11,874 bases of DNA from an archaeon. GTDB taxonomy: Archaea; Altiarchaeota; Altiarchaeia; JAFGQM01. Location: contig JAOZPI010000025.1 in the NCBI GenBank assembly GCA_029932835.1, forward strand, positions 1-11,874. Reading direction: 5' to 3'. Shown here piece by piece: positions 1 to 4,856 of the stretch (the stretch's first letter is position 1; every line of letters starts with the position of its first letter). The notes below the pieces were generated by a model. It made no database searches. It had not been told where the DNA came from and saw only the letters and a list, made by a program, of their open reading frames with translations. Position numbers and translations under genes: made by a program.

Positions 1-219
1 ATCGCAGCGGCCCTGAGAGACCGTGGGATTACAAAGGTAGATGTGTTGGTGAGGGGAAAGGGGGGCCACGCAGGACAGAAAAGCCCGGGGAGGGCGGCAT
101 CTAGTGTTATCAAGATCCTTGCTCGATCTGGAATTAAAATTCGTAGAATTGAGGATGTGACTCCAATACCCCATGGTGGTTGCAAACCTCCTGGAGGGAA
201 GAGGGGAAGGAGGGTGTAA
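1..219 (+). CDS. rps11: 30S ribosomal protein S11 (uS11), 3' part only
   Basis: The window opens in frame inside this gene. The 72 visible residues begin IAAALRDRGITKV and end KPPGGKRGRRV before TAA at 217-219. The GGHAGQKSPGRAA segment, the DVTPIPHGGCKPP segment and the basic tail are characteristic of archaeal/eukaryotic S11 (uS11/eS14), which lies on the platform of the small subunit and contacts 16S rRNA near the mRNA exit region. The 5' part, roughly 55-60 residues judging from family length, is outside the window. The stop codon overlaps the first rpoD ATG (TAATG), so the two are almost certainly translationally coupled. S11 followed by RpoD is a conserved archaeal gene pair. Confidence 0.96.
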   Translation: MAAALRDRGITKVDVLVRGKGGHAGQKSPGRAASSVIKILARSGIKIRRIEDVTPIPHGGCKPPGGKRGRRV

Positions 220-821
220 TGATGAAACCTATTGTAAAATATAAGAAAAGGGGGAAGCAGAAGGCCCAATTTGTTATTGATGGTATTGATTTTATTTGGG
301 CTAATACCATCCGGAGGGCGATTATGACCTATGTCCCCTCCATGGCAGTGGAAAGGGTGAGAATCTACGAAAACACCTCCCCTATCTATGACGAAATACT
401 CGTAAAAAGGATAGGTCTTGTCCCTCTCTTCACTGATCTAAAGACCTACAATCTGCCGCAAGAGTGTAAGTGTGGTGGGAAGGGGTGTGCCAGATGTCAG
501 GTCACTCTCATACTAGAAAAGAGCGGACCTGGCATGGTCTATTCAGGAGATCTCAAGGCTCAGGATCCAAAGATAAAGCCGGTTTATGACAAGATCCCCC
601 TCGTGAAGCTAGGAAAGGGGCAAAAGGTAAAAATGGAGATGATTGCACAGCTTGGCCTGATGAGCGATCATGCCAAGTATCAGCCTGCTCTGGCCTCCTA
701 CAAGCAGCTCACAGAGACAAAATTCGAATTTTTTGTTGAATCTTACAACAACCTCACACCCGAGGAGATAATAGAATGTGCTATGGACCGTTTAGGGACA
801 AAGTTTGATACTCAAATTTAG
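219..821 (+). CDS. rpoD: DNA-directed RNA polymerase subunit D, short form without the Fe-S domain
   Basis: Archaeal RNAP subunit D is the counterpart of eukaryotic RPB3 and bacterial alpha. It dimerises with subunit L and starts polymerase assembly. Two ATGs are adjacent (219 and 222), both behind GGAGG at 209-213, giving 200 or 199 residues; the upstream one overlaps the rps11 stop. Numbered from M222, the dimerisation domain includes IWANTIRRAIMTYVPSMAVE (about 25-44). The inserted domain includes NTSPIYDEIL and four cysteines (C82, C84, C89, C92) in an RPB3-like metal-binding loop. The second half of the dimerisation domain follows the HAKYQPA segment. The ferredoxin-like Fe-S domain present in Sulfolobus RpoD, which would lie between the TETKFEFFVES strand and its preceding segment, is absent. 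This explains about 200 residues instead of about 265. Confidence 0.96.
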   Translation: MMKPIVKYKKRGKQKAQFVIDGIDFIWANTIRRAIMTYVPSMAVERVRIYENTSPIYDEILVKRIGLVPLFTDLKTYNLPQECKCGGKGCARCQVTLILEKSGPGMVYSGDLKAQDPKIKPVYDKIPLVKLGKGQKVKMEMIAQLGLMSDHAKYQPALASYKQLTETKFEFFVESYNNLTPEEIIECAMDRLGTKFDTQI

Positions 822-876
822 ATCACACTTCCAGGAAGCGAAGCCTCAGATGGGCTTCCGCTTTCTGATCGCGCAG

Positions 877-895
877 CAGTCGCGGGGGTGCCGGA
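877..895 (+). repeat. 19-bp direct repeat, upstream copy (duplicate of tRNA-Leu 5' end)
   Basis: The 19-mer CAGTCGCGGGGGTGCCGGA occurs here and again at 962-980. The second copy covers five leader bases and the first 14 bases of mature tRNA-Leu. The flanking bases differ on both sides. No matching 3' acceptor strand follows this copy before the true tRNA, so it is not itself a tRNA gene. Confidence 0.9.
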
Positions 896-902
896 ACCAT
901 GG

Positions 903-925
903 CGACCTTTTTCACAAAAAGGTCG
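903..925 (+). other. Perfect 10-bp hairpin between the tRNA-Leu 5' repeats
   Basis: CGACCTTTTT (903-912) and AAAAAGGTCG (916-925) are exact inverted complements around a 3-nt CAC loop. The hairpin lies in the 66-bp segment between the two 19-bp repeats. It has a T-run in the ascending arm rather than after the stem, so it is not a classical intrinsic terminator. Its role is unknown; it could be an RNA processing or pausing element. Confidence 0.75.
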
Positions 926-961
926 ATCAAAAACCGACACCGTGCAGAGAAAAAAACACAA

Positions 962-980
962 CAGTCGCGGGGGTGCCGGA
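962..980 (+). repeat. 19-bp direct repeat, downstream copy (tRNA-Leu 5' end)
   Basis: Second copy of the 19-mer at 877-895, displaced by 85 bp. It spans the predicted 5' maturation site of tRNA-Leu (five leader bases, then the acceptor strand GCGGGGG, the TG linker and the beginning of the D arm). Confidence 0.9.
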
Positions 981-1051
981 GTCTGGTCAAACGGGCACGG
1001 TTGAGGGCCGTGTGGCTTAGGCCTGCGCGCGTTCGAATCGCGTCCCCCGCA
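967..1051 (+). tRNA. tRNA-Leu (anticodon GAG)
   Basis: This is an 85-nt class II tRNA. The acceptor GCGGGGG (967-973) pairs with CCCCCGC (1044-1050), followed by discriminator A1051, as expected for Leu. The D stem is CCG/CGG. The anticodon stem CACGG/CCGTG encloses loop TTGAGGG with anticodon GAG at 1003-1005. A long variable arm with a GGC/GCC stem follows (about 1013-1026), then T stem GCGCG/CGCGT with loop TTCGAAT. CCA is not encoded. It sits 145 bp after rpoD and 14 bp before rpl18e, with no evident promoter. A tRNA-Leu upstream of L18e-L13-S9 and cotranscribed with them is described for the Haloarcula marismortui S9 operon, so this position is a conserved archaeal arrangement. Confidence 0.95.
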
Positions 1052-1065
1052 TAGGGATTGTGGAA

Positions 1066-1416
1066 ATGAAGGGAGAGGTATACAAAGATCCACAGAGGTT
1101 GGATCTCATAAAGCGCCTCATGAAGGAGGACAGGCCGGTTTGGAAGAGGGTAGCTCGGGAGCTATCTCGATCTAGAAAGAACCGGGCTGAGGTAAACCTA
1201 AGCAGCATAAATAAACTGACAAAACCAGATGACATAGTCTTAGTTCCGGGAAAGGTGCTTGGAGAGGGCTCTCTGGATCACGCTATTACACTTGCATACT
1301 ACCGCATCTCCTCTGGTGCTCTTCAAAAGGTGCAGGCTGCCAAGGGCACAGCGATGCGCATTGAAGACCTGCTGAGGGAAAATCCAAGAGGAAAGGACAT
1401 AAAAATAATAAAATGA
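1066..1416 (+). CDS. rpl18e: 50S ribosomal protein L18e
   Basis: Archaeal/eukaryotic-specific large-subunit protein (eL18; bacterial L15-like fold) that binds 23S rRNA. The 116-residue product begins MKGEVYKDPQRLDLIKRLMK. It contains the typical VWKRVARELSRSRKNRAEVNLSSINK-type rRNA-binding segment, the DDIVLVPGKVLGEG segment and the ISSGAL segment, and ends in a lysine-rich tail. The length is close to that of other archaeal L18e proteins. A GTG at 1060 would add two residues; ATG 1066 is preferred. It begins just after the 3' end of tRNA-Leu, so tRNA 3' maturation would leave an mRNA with a leader of only about 14 nt. The stop overlaps the rpl13 start (ATGA at 1413-1416). Confidence 0.95.
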   Translation: MKGEVYKDPQRLDLIKRLMKEDRPVWKRVARELSRSRKNRAEVNLSSINKLTKPDDIVLVPGKVLGEGSLDHAITLAYYRISSGALQKVQAAKGTAMRIEDLLRENPRGKDIKIIK

Positions 1417-1874
1417 CAGAAACGCTTTTAATTGACGCTGAAGGCTGTTCTATGGGGAGATTAGCCAGCTATGCTGCTAAAGAGGCTCTTAGTGGTAAGA
1501 GGGTTATTATATTTAACGCCGAAAAGTGTCTTATCTCCGGAAAAGAGGAAAGAATATTTGAAGATTATAAAAGGAGATATGAAGCAAAGAGTAAGACGAA
1601 TCCCCGTCGCTATGGACCGCATAGGCCAAAGAATCCGGACAGGTTCCTTCGGCGTGTGATACGCGGTATGTTGCCATGGGACAAGGCTCGCGGGAGGGAG
1701 GCCTTCAAGAGGGTCATGGTTTATATTGGAAGACCAGAAAAAGAGATAATGAGGCGAGAAAAGATAGACCTGTCCAAGGAGAAGCCATTAGACCTTCCTC
1801 AACTCAAGCGACATTACGATTATTATATAACTTTGGCTGAGCTTTGTAGGTTTTTGGGCGGAAAAAATGGCTGA
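1413..1874 (+). CDS. rpl13: 50S ribosomal protein L13 (uL13)
   Basis: This large-subunit assembly protein has 153 residues. Family landmarks are the N-terminal LLIDAEGCSMGRLASYAAKE segment (about 4-23), VIIFNAEKCLISGK (about 31-44), the basic RRYGPHRPKNPDRFLRRVIRGMLP-type stretch (about 65-90) and KRVMVYIGRP (about 99-108). The archaeal/eukaryotic-type GPHRPKNP element separates it from bacterial L13. It overlaps rpl18e by 4 bp and rps9 by 8 bp, which implies translational coupling within the L18e-L13-S9 trio. No strong Shine-Dalgarno precedes its ATG, consistent with coupling. Confidence 0.96.
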   Translation: MTETLLIDAEGCSMGRLASYAAKEALSGKRVIIFNAEKCLISGKEERIFEDYKRRYEAKSKTNPRRYGPHRPKNPDRFLRRVIRGMLPWDKARGREAFKRVMVYIGRPEKEIMRREKIDLSKEKPLDLPQLKRHYDYYITLAELCRFLGGKNG

Positions 1875-2310
1875 CGAGACCAAAACGAAAAAGATTGTCC
1901 ATAAAGCAGGAAAAAGGAAGAGGGCCTATGCCCGCGCAACCATAAAGGAGGGAAAAGGCAGCATCAGGATAAACTCAGTTCCACTCCACATTTATGGAGA
2001 TGCCCTAACCCAGATGCGAATTCGGGTCCCTCTTCTCCTTGCCCGGAACGTAATAGACCTCGAGAAGCTCGACATTGAGATTAATGTGAAGGGGGGAGGG
2101 GTTAGTGGTCAGGCAGACGCCATACAGACTAGCATTTCTCGAGCTTTAGTAGATTATGCCTCAACTATAGGCAAGGATTCAGAGCTTAGATCACAGCTGC
2201 TCTCTTATGATCGCTCTCTAATAAGCGGGGATTCCAGAAGGACAGAGCCACATAAGCCTTCAAAGAGCTCTAGAGGTCCCCGGGCAAAGAGGCAAAAGTC
2301 ATACAGATAA
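1867..2310 (+). CDS. rps9: 30S ribosomal protein S9 (uS9)
   Basis: The protein has 147 residues. The tail SSRGPRAKRQKSYR is the diagnostic uS9 C-terminus that reaches toward the P-site tRNA. Near the start, KRKRAYARATIKEGKGSIRIN matches the conserved KTAVARA/KKTAVAxxKxGxGxI-like region, and GGGVSGQADAIQTSISRAL is the conserved uS9 helix segment. ATG 1867 lies inside the end of rpl13 (8-bp overlap) and the stop is 2 bp before the rpoN ATG, so the order L13-S9-RpoN is one translation unit, as in other archaea. Confidence 0.96.
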   Translation: MADETKTKKIVHKAGKRKRAYARATIKEGKGSIRINSVPLHIYGDALTQMRIRVPLLLARNVIDLEKLDIEINVKGGGVSGQADAIQTSISRALVDYASTIGKDSELRSQLLSYDRSLISGDSRRTEPHKPSKSSRGPRAKRQKSYR

Positions 2311-2312
2311 AG

Positions 2313-2510
2313 ATGATCGTACCTGTTCGCTGTTTCACTTGCGGAAAACCAATAGGGCATCTATGGGAGGAGTACAAAGACAGGGTAGACAAAGGGGAAG
2401 ATCCAAAAAAGGTTCTGGATTCCCTAGGTTTAGAGCGATATTGCTGCAGGAGGATGCTCTTAACAAATGCAGAGATAATAGATGACCTCCTATTGTACAC
2501 AAAACAGTAA
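2313..2510 (+). CDS. rpoN: DNA-directed RNA polymerase subunit N
   Basis: This 65-residue homologue of eukaryotic RPB10 is a zinc-binding small subunit that bridges the D/L assembly platform with the large subunits. It starts MIVPVRCFTCGKPIG, with the CxxC zinc half-site at C7/C10. The second half-site is the CC pair in ERYCCRRMLL (residues 44 and 45). The spacing and the RYCCRRM signature are diagnostic of the family, and the length is standard. It follows rps9 with a 2-bp gap and ends 9 bp before tRNA-Pro. Confidence 0.97.
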   Translation: MIVPVRCFTCGKPIGHLWEEYKDRVDKGEDPKKVLDSLGLERYCCRRMLLTNAEIIDDLLLYTKQ

Positions 2511-2519
2511 TATTGCACT

Positions 2520-2594
2520 GGGACCGTAGGGTAGCCAGGACCATCCTCTCGGCTTGGGGTGCCGGTGACCCGAGTTCAAATCTCGGCGGTCCCA
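2520..2594 (+). tRNA. tRNA-Pro (anticodon GGG)
   Basis: This 75-nt tRNA has acceptor GGGACCG (2520-2526) paired with CGGTCCC (2587-2593) and discriminator A2594. The D arm starts GGGT with GG at the expected loop position. The anticodon stem TCGGC/GCCGG (first pair U-G) encloses loop TTGGGGT, with anticodon GGG at 2556-2558. The variable loop is TGAC, and the T stem CCGAG/CTCGG has loop TTCAAAT. CCA is not encoded. An alternative loop TCGGCTT (Ala GGC) was considered, but it gives a poorer anticodon stem. It lies 9 bp after rpoN and 42 bp before rpoK, with no separate promoter visible, so it is likely cut out of the operon transcript. Confidence 0.93.
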
Positions 2595-2604
2595 TATAGC
2601 CTCT

Positions 2605-2621
2605 CAGCCTTTTAAAGGCTG
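2605..2621 (+). other. 17-bp palindrome between tRNA-Pro and rpoK
   Basis: CAGCCTTTTAAAGGCTG is a perfect inverted repeat around one T. As RNA it would form a CAGCC/GGCTG stem with a 7-nt A/T loop. It also contains TTTTAAA about 24 bp before the rpoK ATG, so it could be a weak TATA-like element or an RNA processing structure just downstream of the tRNA. The sequence does not decide between these. Confidence 0.45.
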
Positions 2622-2636
2622 GCTATCAAGATAAAA

Positions 2637-2810
2637 ATGGAAGATCTTAACAAATACGAACGGGCACGCATTATAGGAGCGCGGGCTCTCCAGATATCCT
2701 TGGGAGCACCTGTTCTTATAGAAATCCCAAAGAGGATCACAGACCCATTGACCATAGCGCGCTTAGAACTAAGAAAGGGGGTTATCCCAATAGTGGTAAA
2801 GAGGGATTAA
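2637..2810 (+). CDS. rpoK: DNA-directed RNA polymerase subunit K
   Basis: This 57-residue gene reads MEDLNKYERARIIGARALQI at the start and RLELRKGVIPIVVKRD at the end. It is the archaeal counterpart of eukaryotic RPB6 and bacterial omega, and helps fold and retain the largest RNAP subunit. The family signature is the ERARIIGARALQIS(L)GAPVLIE helix-turn segment, followed by DPLTIARLELRKGVIPI. The length is typical for archaeal RpoK, which lacks the acidic N-terminal extension of RPB6. It lies 42 bp after tRNA-Pro, and its stop is 1 bp before the rps2 ATG. In many euryarchaea enolase lies between rpoK and rps2; here there is no room for it. Confidence 0.96.
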   Translation: MEDLNKYERARIIGARALQISLGAPVLIEIPKRITDPLTIARLELRKGVIPIVVKRD

Positions 2811-2811
2811 A

Positions 2812-3546
2812 ATGACTGTTGAGACCAGAGAGGAGATTGATCAAACAAGGGAGGACCAGGAATCTCAAGAGTACATCTCCTCCACAAAAGGAAAAAAACT
2901 CCTTATAGATCCAGAGACTTACCTAAAGCATGGTGTCCATATTGGGCTGACCTATCGGACAGGTAATATGAAGAGATTCATCTACAAGGTCAGGCAGGAC
3001 CGCCTCAGCATCTTCAGTCTGAACATGATAGATGACCGCATTCGGGCTGCTGCCCGTATGCTGGCACAATATGACAAAGAAGACATCCTAATGATAGGGT
3101 CTAGGGCATATGCCAGAAGGCCTGTGAGAAAATTTGCGGAAAACACTGGGGTTAGGTACGTTCCTGGGCGTTTCCGTCCCGGCACCTTTACCAACCCACA
3201 AGAAAGGAACTTCCATGAGCCCAAGATTATAATGGTCGCAGATCCAATAGCAGATAAACAGGCAGTAAGGGAGGCCGCTAAGGTGGGAATAGCTGTAATT
3301 GGAATATGCGATTCAAATGCACTCACTAGGAATTTGGATTTGATAATACCTGGGAACAATAAGGGTAAACACTCTCTTGCTCTCCTGTATTGGTTGTTAA
3401 CAAAGCAATACCTCATCGAGAGGGGAGAGCTGAAAGAGGGGGAGGACCTGAAGGATAGCATTGAAGATTATGTCTCTCAAATACAGCCTACAAAGCGCAT
3501 AGAGACCCTCCTAAAATCAAAACAGAGAGATAAATTCAGGGCATGA
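2812..3546 (+). CDS. rps2: 30S ribosomal protein S2 (uS2), with N- and C-terminal extensions
   Basis: This small-subunit protein lies between head and body of the 30S. It has 244 residues. The core begins at LLIDPETYLKHGVHIGL (about 30-46) and includes the family elements MKRFIYKVR, LSIFSLNMID, RKFAENTGVRYVPGRFRPGTFTNP (about 107-129), ADPIADKQAVREA and IGICDSNALTRNLDLIIPGNNKGKHSL (about 163-189). Beyond the core there is an acidic N-terminal leader of about 25 residues (ETREEIDQTREDQESQE) and a charged C-terminal tail of about 45 residues. Many archaeal S2 proteins are nearer 200 residues. Its stop overlaps the MEMO gene start (ATGA). The start at 2812 is the only ATG immediately after rpoK and follows a GAGGGA element. 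Confidence 0.95.
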   Translation: MTVETREEIDQTREDQESQEYISSTKGKKLLIDPETYLKHGVHIGLTYRTGNMKRFIYKVRQDRLSIFSLNMIDDRIRAAARMLAQYDKEDILMIGSRAYARRPVRKFAENTGVRYVPGRFRPGTFTNPQERNFHEPKIIMVADPIADKQAVREAAKVGIAVIGICDSNALTRNLDLIIPGNNKGKHSLALLYWLLTKQYLIERGELKEGEDLKDSIEDYVSQIQPTKRIETLLKSKQRDKFRA

Positions 3547-4373
3547 ATATACGACCTCCCGCAGTTGCTGGAATGTTTTACCCCTCCTCAAGGGGTGAGG
3601 TTTTGGACATACTTAAAAATCTTTTTGCCTACTGGGGTTTGAAAAAGGGTGTGGGGAGGGAGAAGATTCCCTCCAAGGCCATCATAGTGCCGCATGCCGG
3701 ATACGAGTACTCAGGATATGTAGCTGCGAGGGTTTTCTTTAATATACCCGATGTGAAGAAAATTATTCTCATCGGTCCTAACCACACAGGTATGGGTCCT
3801 GATATCTCAGTAGGGGACTATGATGCTTGGGAAACTCCATTGGGGAAGGTAGATGTGGACAAGAAGACAGCTGCCTTTATTGTCAACAATTCGGTGGCAG
3901 AGTTTGATGAGATGGCTCACCTAAGGGAACATTCTATAGAAGTCCAGTTACCCTTCCTCCAATACCTTTTGGATAGGTTTTCTATAGTCCCGATAAGCCT
4001 AAAGCATTATTATCCGGAGGAGGAGTTTCTAAGCCTATGCAGAGATCTTGGGTTGATCCTCGCTGAGGCTATGGACGAGAACACAATCCTTGTCGCTTCT
4101 ACAGATTTTACTCATTATCAGCCAGCTCAGGTAGCTAGACAGAAGGATCGGATAGCTATGGATGAGATACTGAAGTTGGACGAAGGGGGTTTGTTTGGAG
4201 TTATAAGAGAGTATGAGATATCTATGTGTGGATACGGGGGGGTGGCTGCTGCCTTGGTAGCTTCTAAGATTCAGGGGGCAAAGAGAGGGGAAGAAGTAGC
4301 CTATATGACCTCTGGTGATACCACGGGGGATCTCTCTGCGGTGGTTGGTTACGGGGGGCTAAGGGTTTTATAG
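3543..4373 (+). CDS. MEMO1-family protein (AmmeMemoRadiSam system protein B)
   Basis: This 276-residue protein has the MEMO1 fold, related to class III extradiol (LigB-type) dioxygenases. The start MNIRPPAVAGMFYPSS is the family signature. The putative metal ligands match those of human MEMO1: H51 (VPHAGYEYSG), H81 (IGPNHTG) and C229 (SMCGYGG). The HLREHSIEVQLPFLQ block (127-140) and STDFTHY (186-192) are also conserved. In archaea MEMO genes commonly sit between rps2 and mevalonate kinase, as here, although two extra genes intervene. Human MEMO1 has been linked to metal/redox handling, but the archaeal role is not established. It overlaps rps2 by 4 bp, so it is cotranslated with the ribosomal operon. 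The cognate Radical SAM and AMMECR1 partners are not in the window. Confidence 0.93.
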   Translation: MNIRPPAVAGMFYPSSRGEVLDILKNLFAYWGLKKGVGREKIPSKAIIVPHAGYEYSGYVAARVFFNIPDVKKIILIGPNHTGMGPDISVGDYDAWETPLGKVDVDKKTAAFIVNNSVAEFDEMAHLREHSIEVQLPFLQYLLDRFSIVPISLKHYYPEEEFLSLCRDLGLILAEAMDENTILVASTDFTHYQPAQVARQKDRIAMDEILKLDEGGLFGVIREYEISMCGYGGVAAALVASKIQGAKRGEEVAYMTSGDTTGDLSAVVGYGGLRVL

Positions 4374-4415
4374 AATGTAGTTCAAATTAAAACTCAAATC
4401 AAAAAAGGAGAGAAA

Positions 4416-4814
4416 ATGGGAATCACAAACTATAGGATAGACAAAATAGAAGCGAATGTGGATAACCGAGCCACAGAGAAGGTGGATGTGAATGAGAGTT
4501 TTTCCATAGGTGAAGTGACTAAGAAAAACAGCCAGATGTTAGAGGTTTCTTGGTCGTTTAATACAGAGTACAAGAATATTGGTAAGCTCTATCTGGAAGG
4601 AAAGCTTACCTATTTCACCAACGACCTCTCTGACAAGTATGAGGAAAAAGGAGAGAACAAAAAGAAGAGGCTTGTCCTCAAGGGGGAGGCGCTCAAAGAG
4701 GTCTCAAATTTTATACTCAGAAGGGGCCTGATCGAGGCCATTGTTTTGTCCAAGACTCTTCAACTTCCTCCACCGCTCCCCCTTCCATCCGTTAAGATAG
4801 AAGAAAAGAAATAA
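4416..4814 (+). CDS. Small conserved archaeal protein, possible SecB-like fold
   Basis: This 132-residue protein has unknown function. It starts at ATG 4416, 5 bp after GGAG (4407-4410), and is separated by 42 bp from the MEMO gene. The first two thirds alternates hydrophobic and polar residues (for example MLEVSWSFNTEYKN and GKLYLEGKLTYF), suggesting several beta strands. A charged loop follows (EEKGENKKKR). The last third is helical (EALKEVSNFILRRGLIEAIVLSKTL), ending in the proline-rich tail LPPPLPLPSV. This layout (a beta sheet, then a helix that begins near L/I-RR-xxIxAxxLS and ends LPPPxPLP) is one I recognise from small archaeal proteins resembling the SecB export chaperone fold, but I cannot test it here. 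There is no signal peptide and no cysteine, so it is likely cytoplasmic. Confidence 0.7.
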   Translation: MGITNYRIDKIEANVDNRATEKVDVNESFSIGEVTKKNSQMLEVSWSFNTEYKNIGKLYLEGKLTYFTNDLSDKYEEKGENKKKRLVLKGEALKEVSNFILRRGLIEAIVLSKTLQLPPPLPLPSVKIEEKK

Positions 4815-4856
4815 GCCGGGGGACTGGTCTTGGGGAGTTAATAACCAATAGAAGGG

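Larger units (their letters stand above)
822..966 (+). other. Structured intergenic spacer between rpoD and tRNA-Leu
   Basis: This 145-nt spacer has no convincing ORF and no TATA-like box, so tRNA-Leu is probably transcribed from the upstream operon. It contains an imperfect hairpin at about 836-862 (arms GAAGCC/GGCTTC at its core, extended across a one-base bulge). It also holds an exact 19-nt copy of the tRNA-Leu 5' end with part of its leader (877-895), a perfect 10-bp hairpin at 903-925, and an A-rich run just before the tRNA. Predicted ORFs overlapping this region on either strand run through the tRNA and look spurious. Confidence 0.6.

Noticed and set aside
882..966. A complete second tRNA-Leu gene starting at the upstream repeat
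   Set aside because: Only the first 14 tRNA bases match. There is no anticodon arm, T arm or 3' acceptor strand in the following 70 bases.
805..1235. Open frames on both strands between rpoD and rpl18e (for example 805-1020 + and 818-1093 -)
   Set aside because: They run through tRNA-Leu and the structured spacer, or antisense to L18e. Their composition is not protein-like and no ribosome binding site supports them.
2982..3461. Long minus-strand open frame (159 codons) opposite rps2
   Set aside because: It is a shadow of the conserved S2 gene, with no recognisable protein features or start signals.
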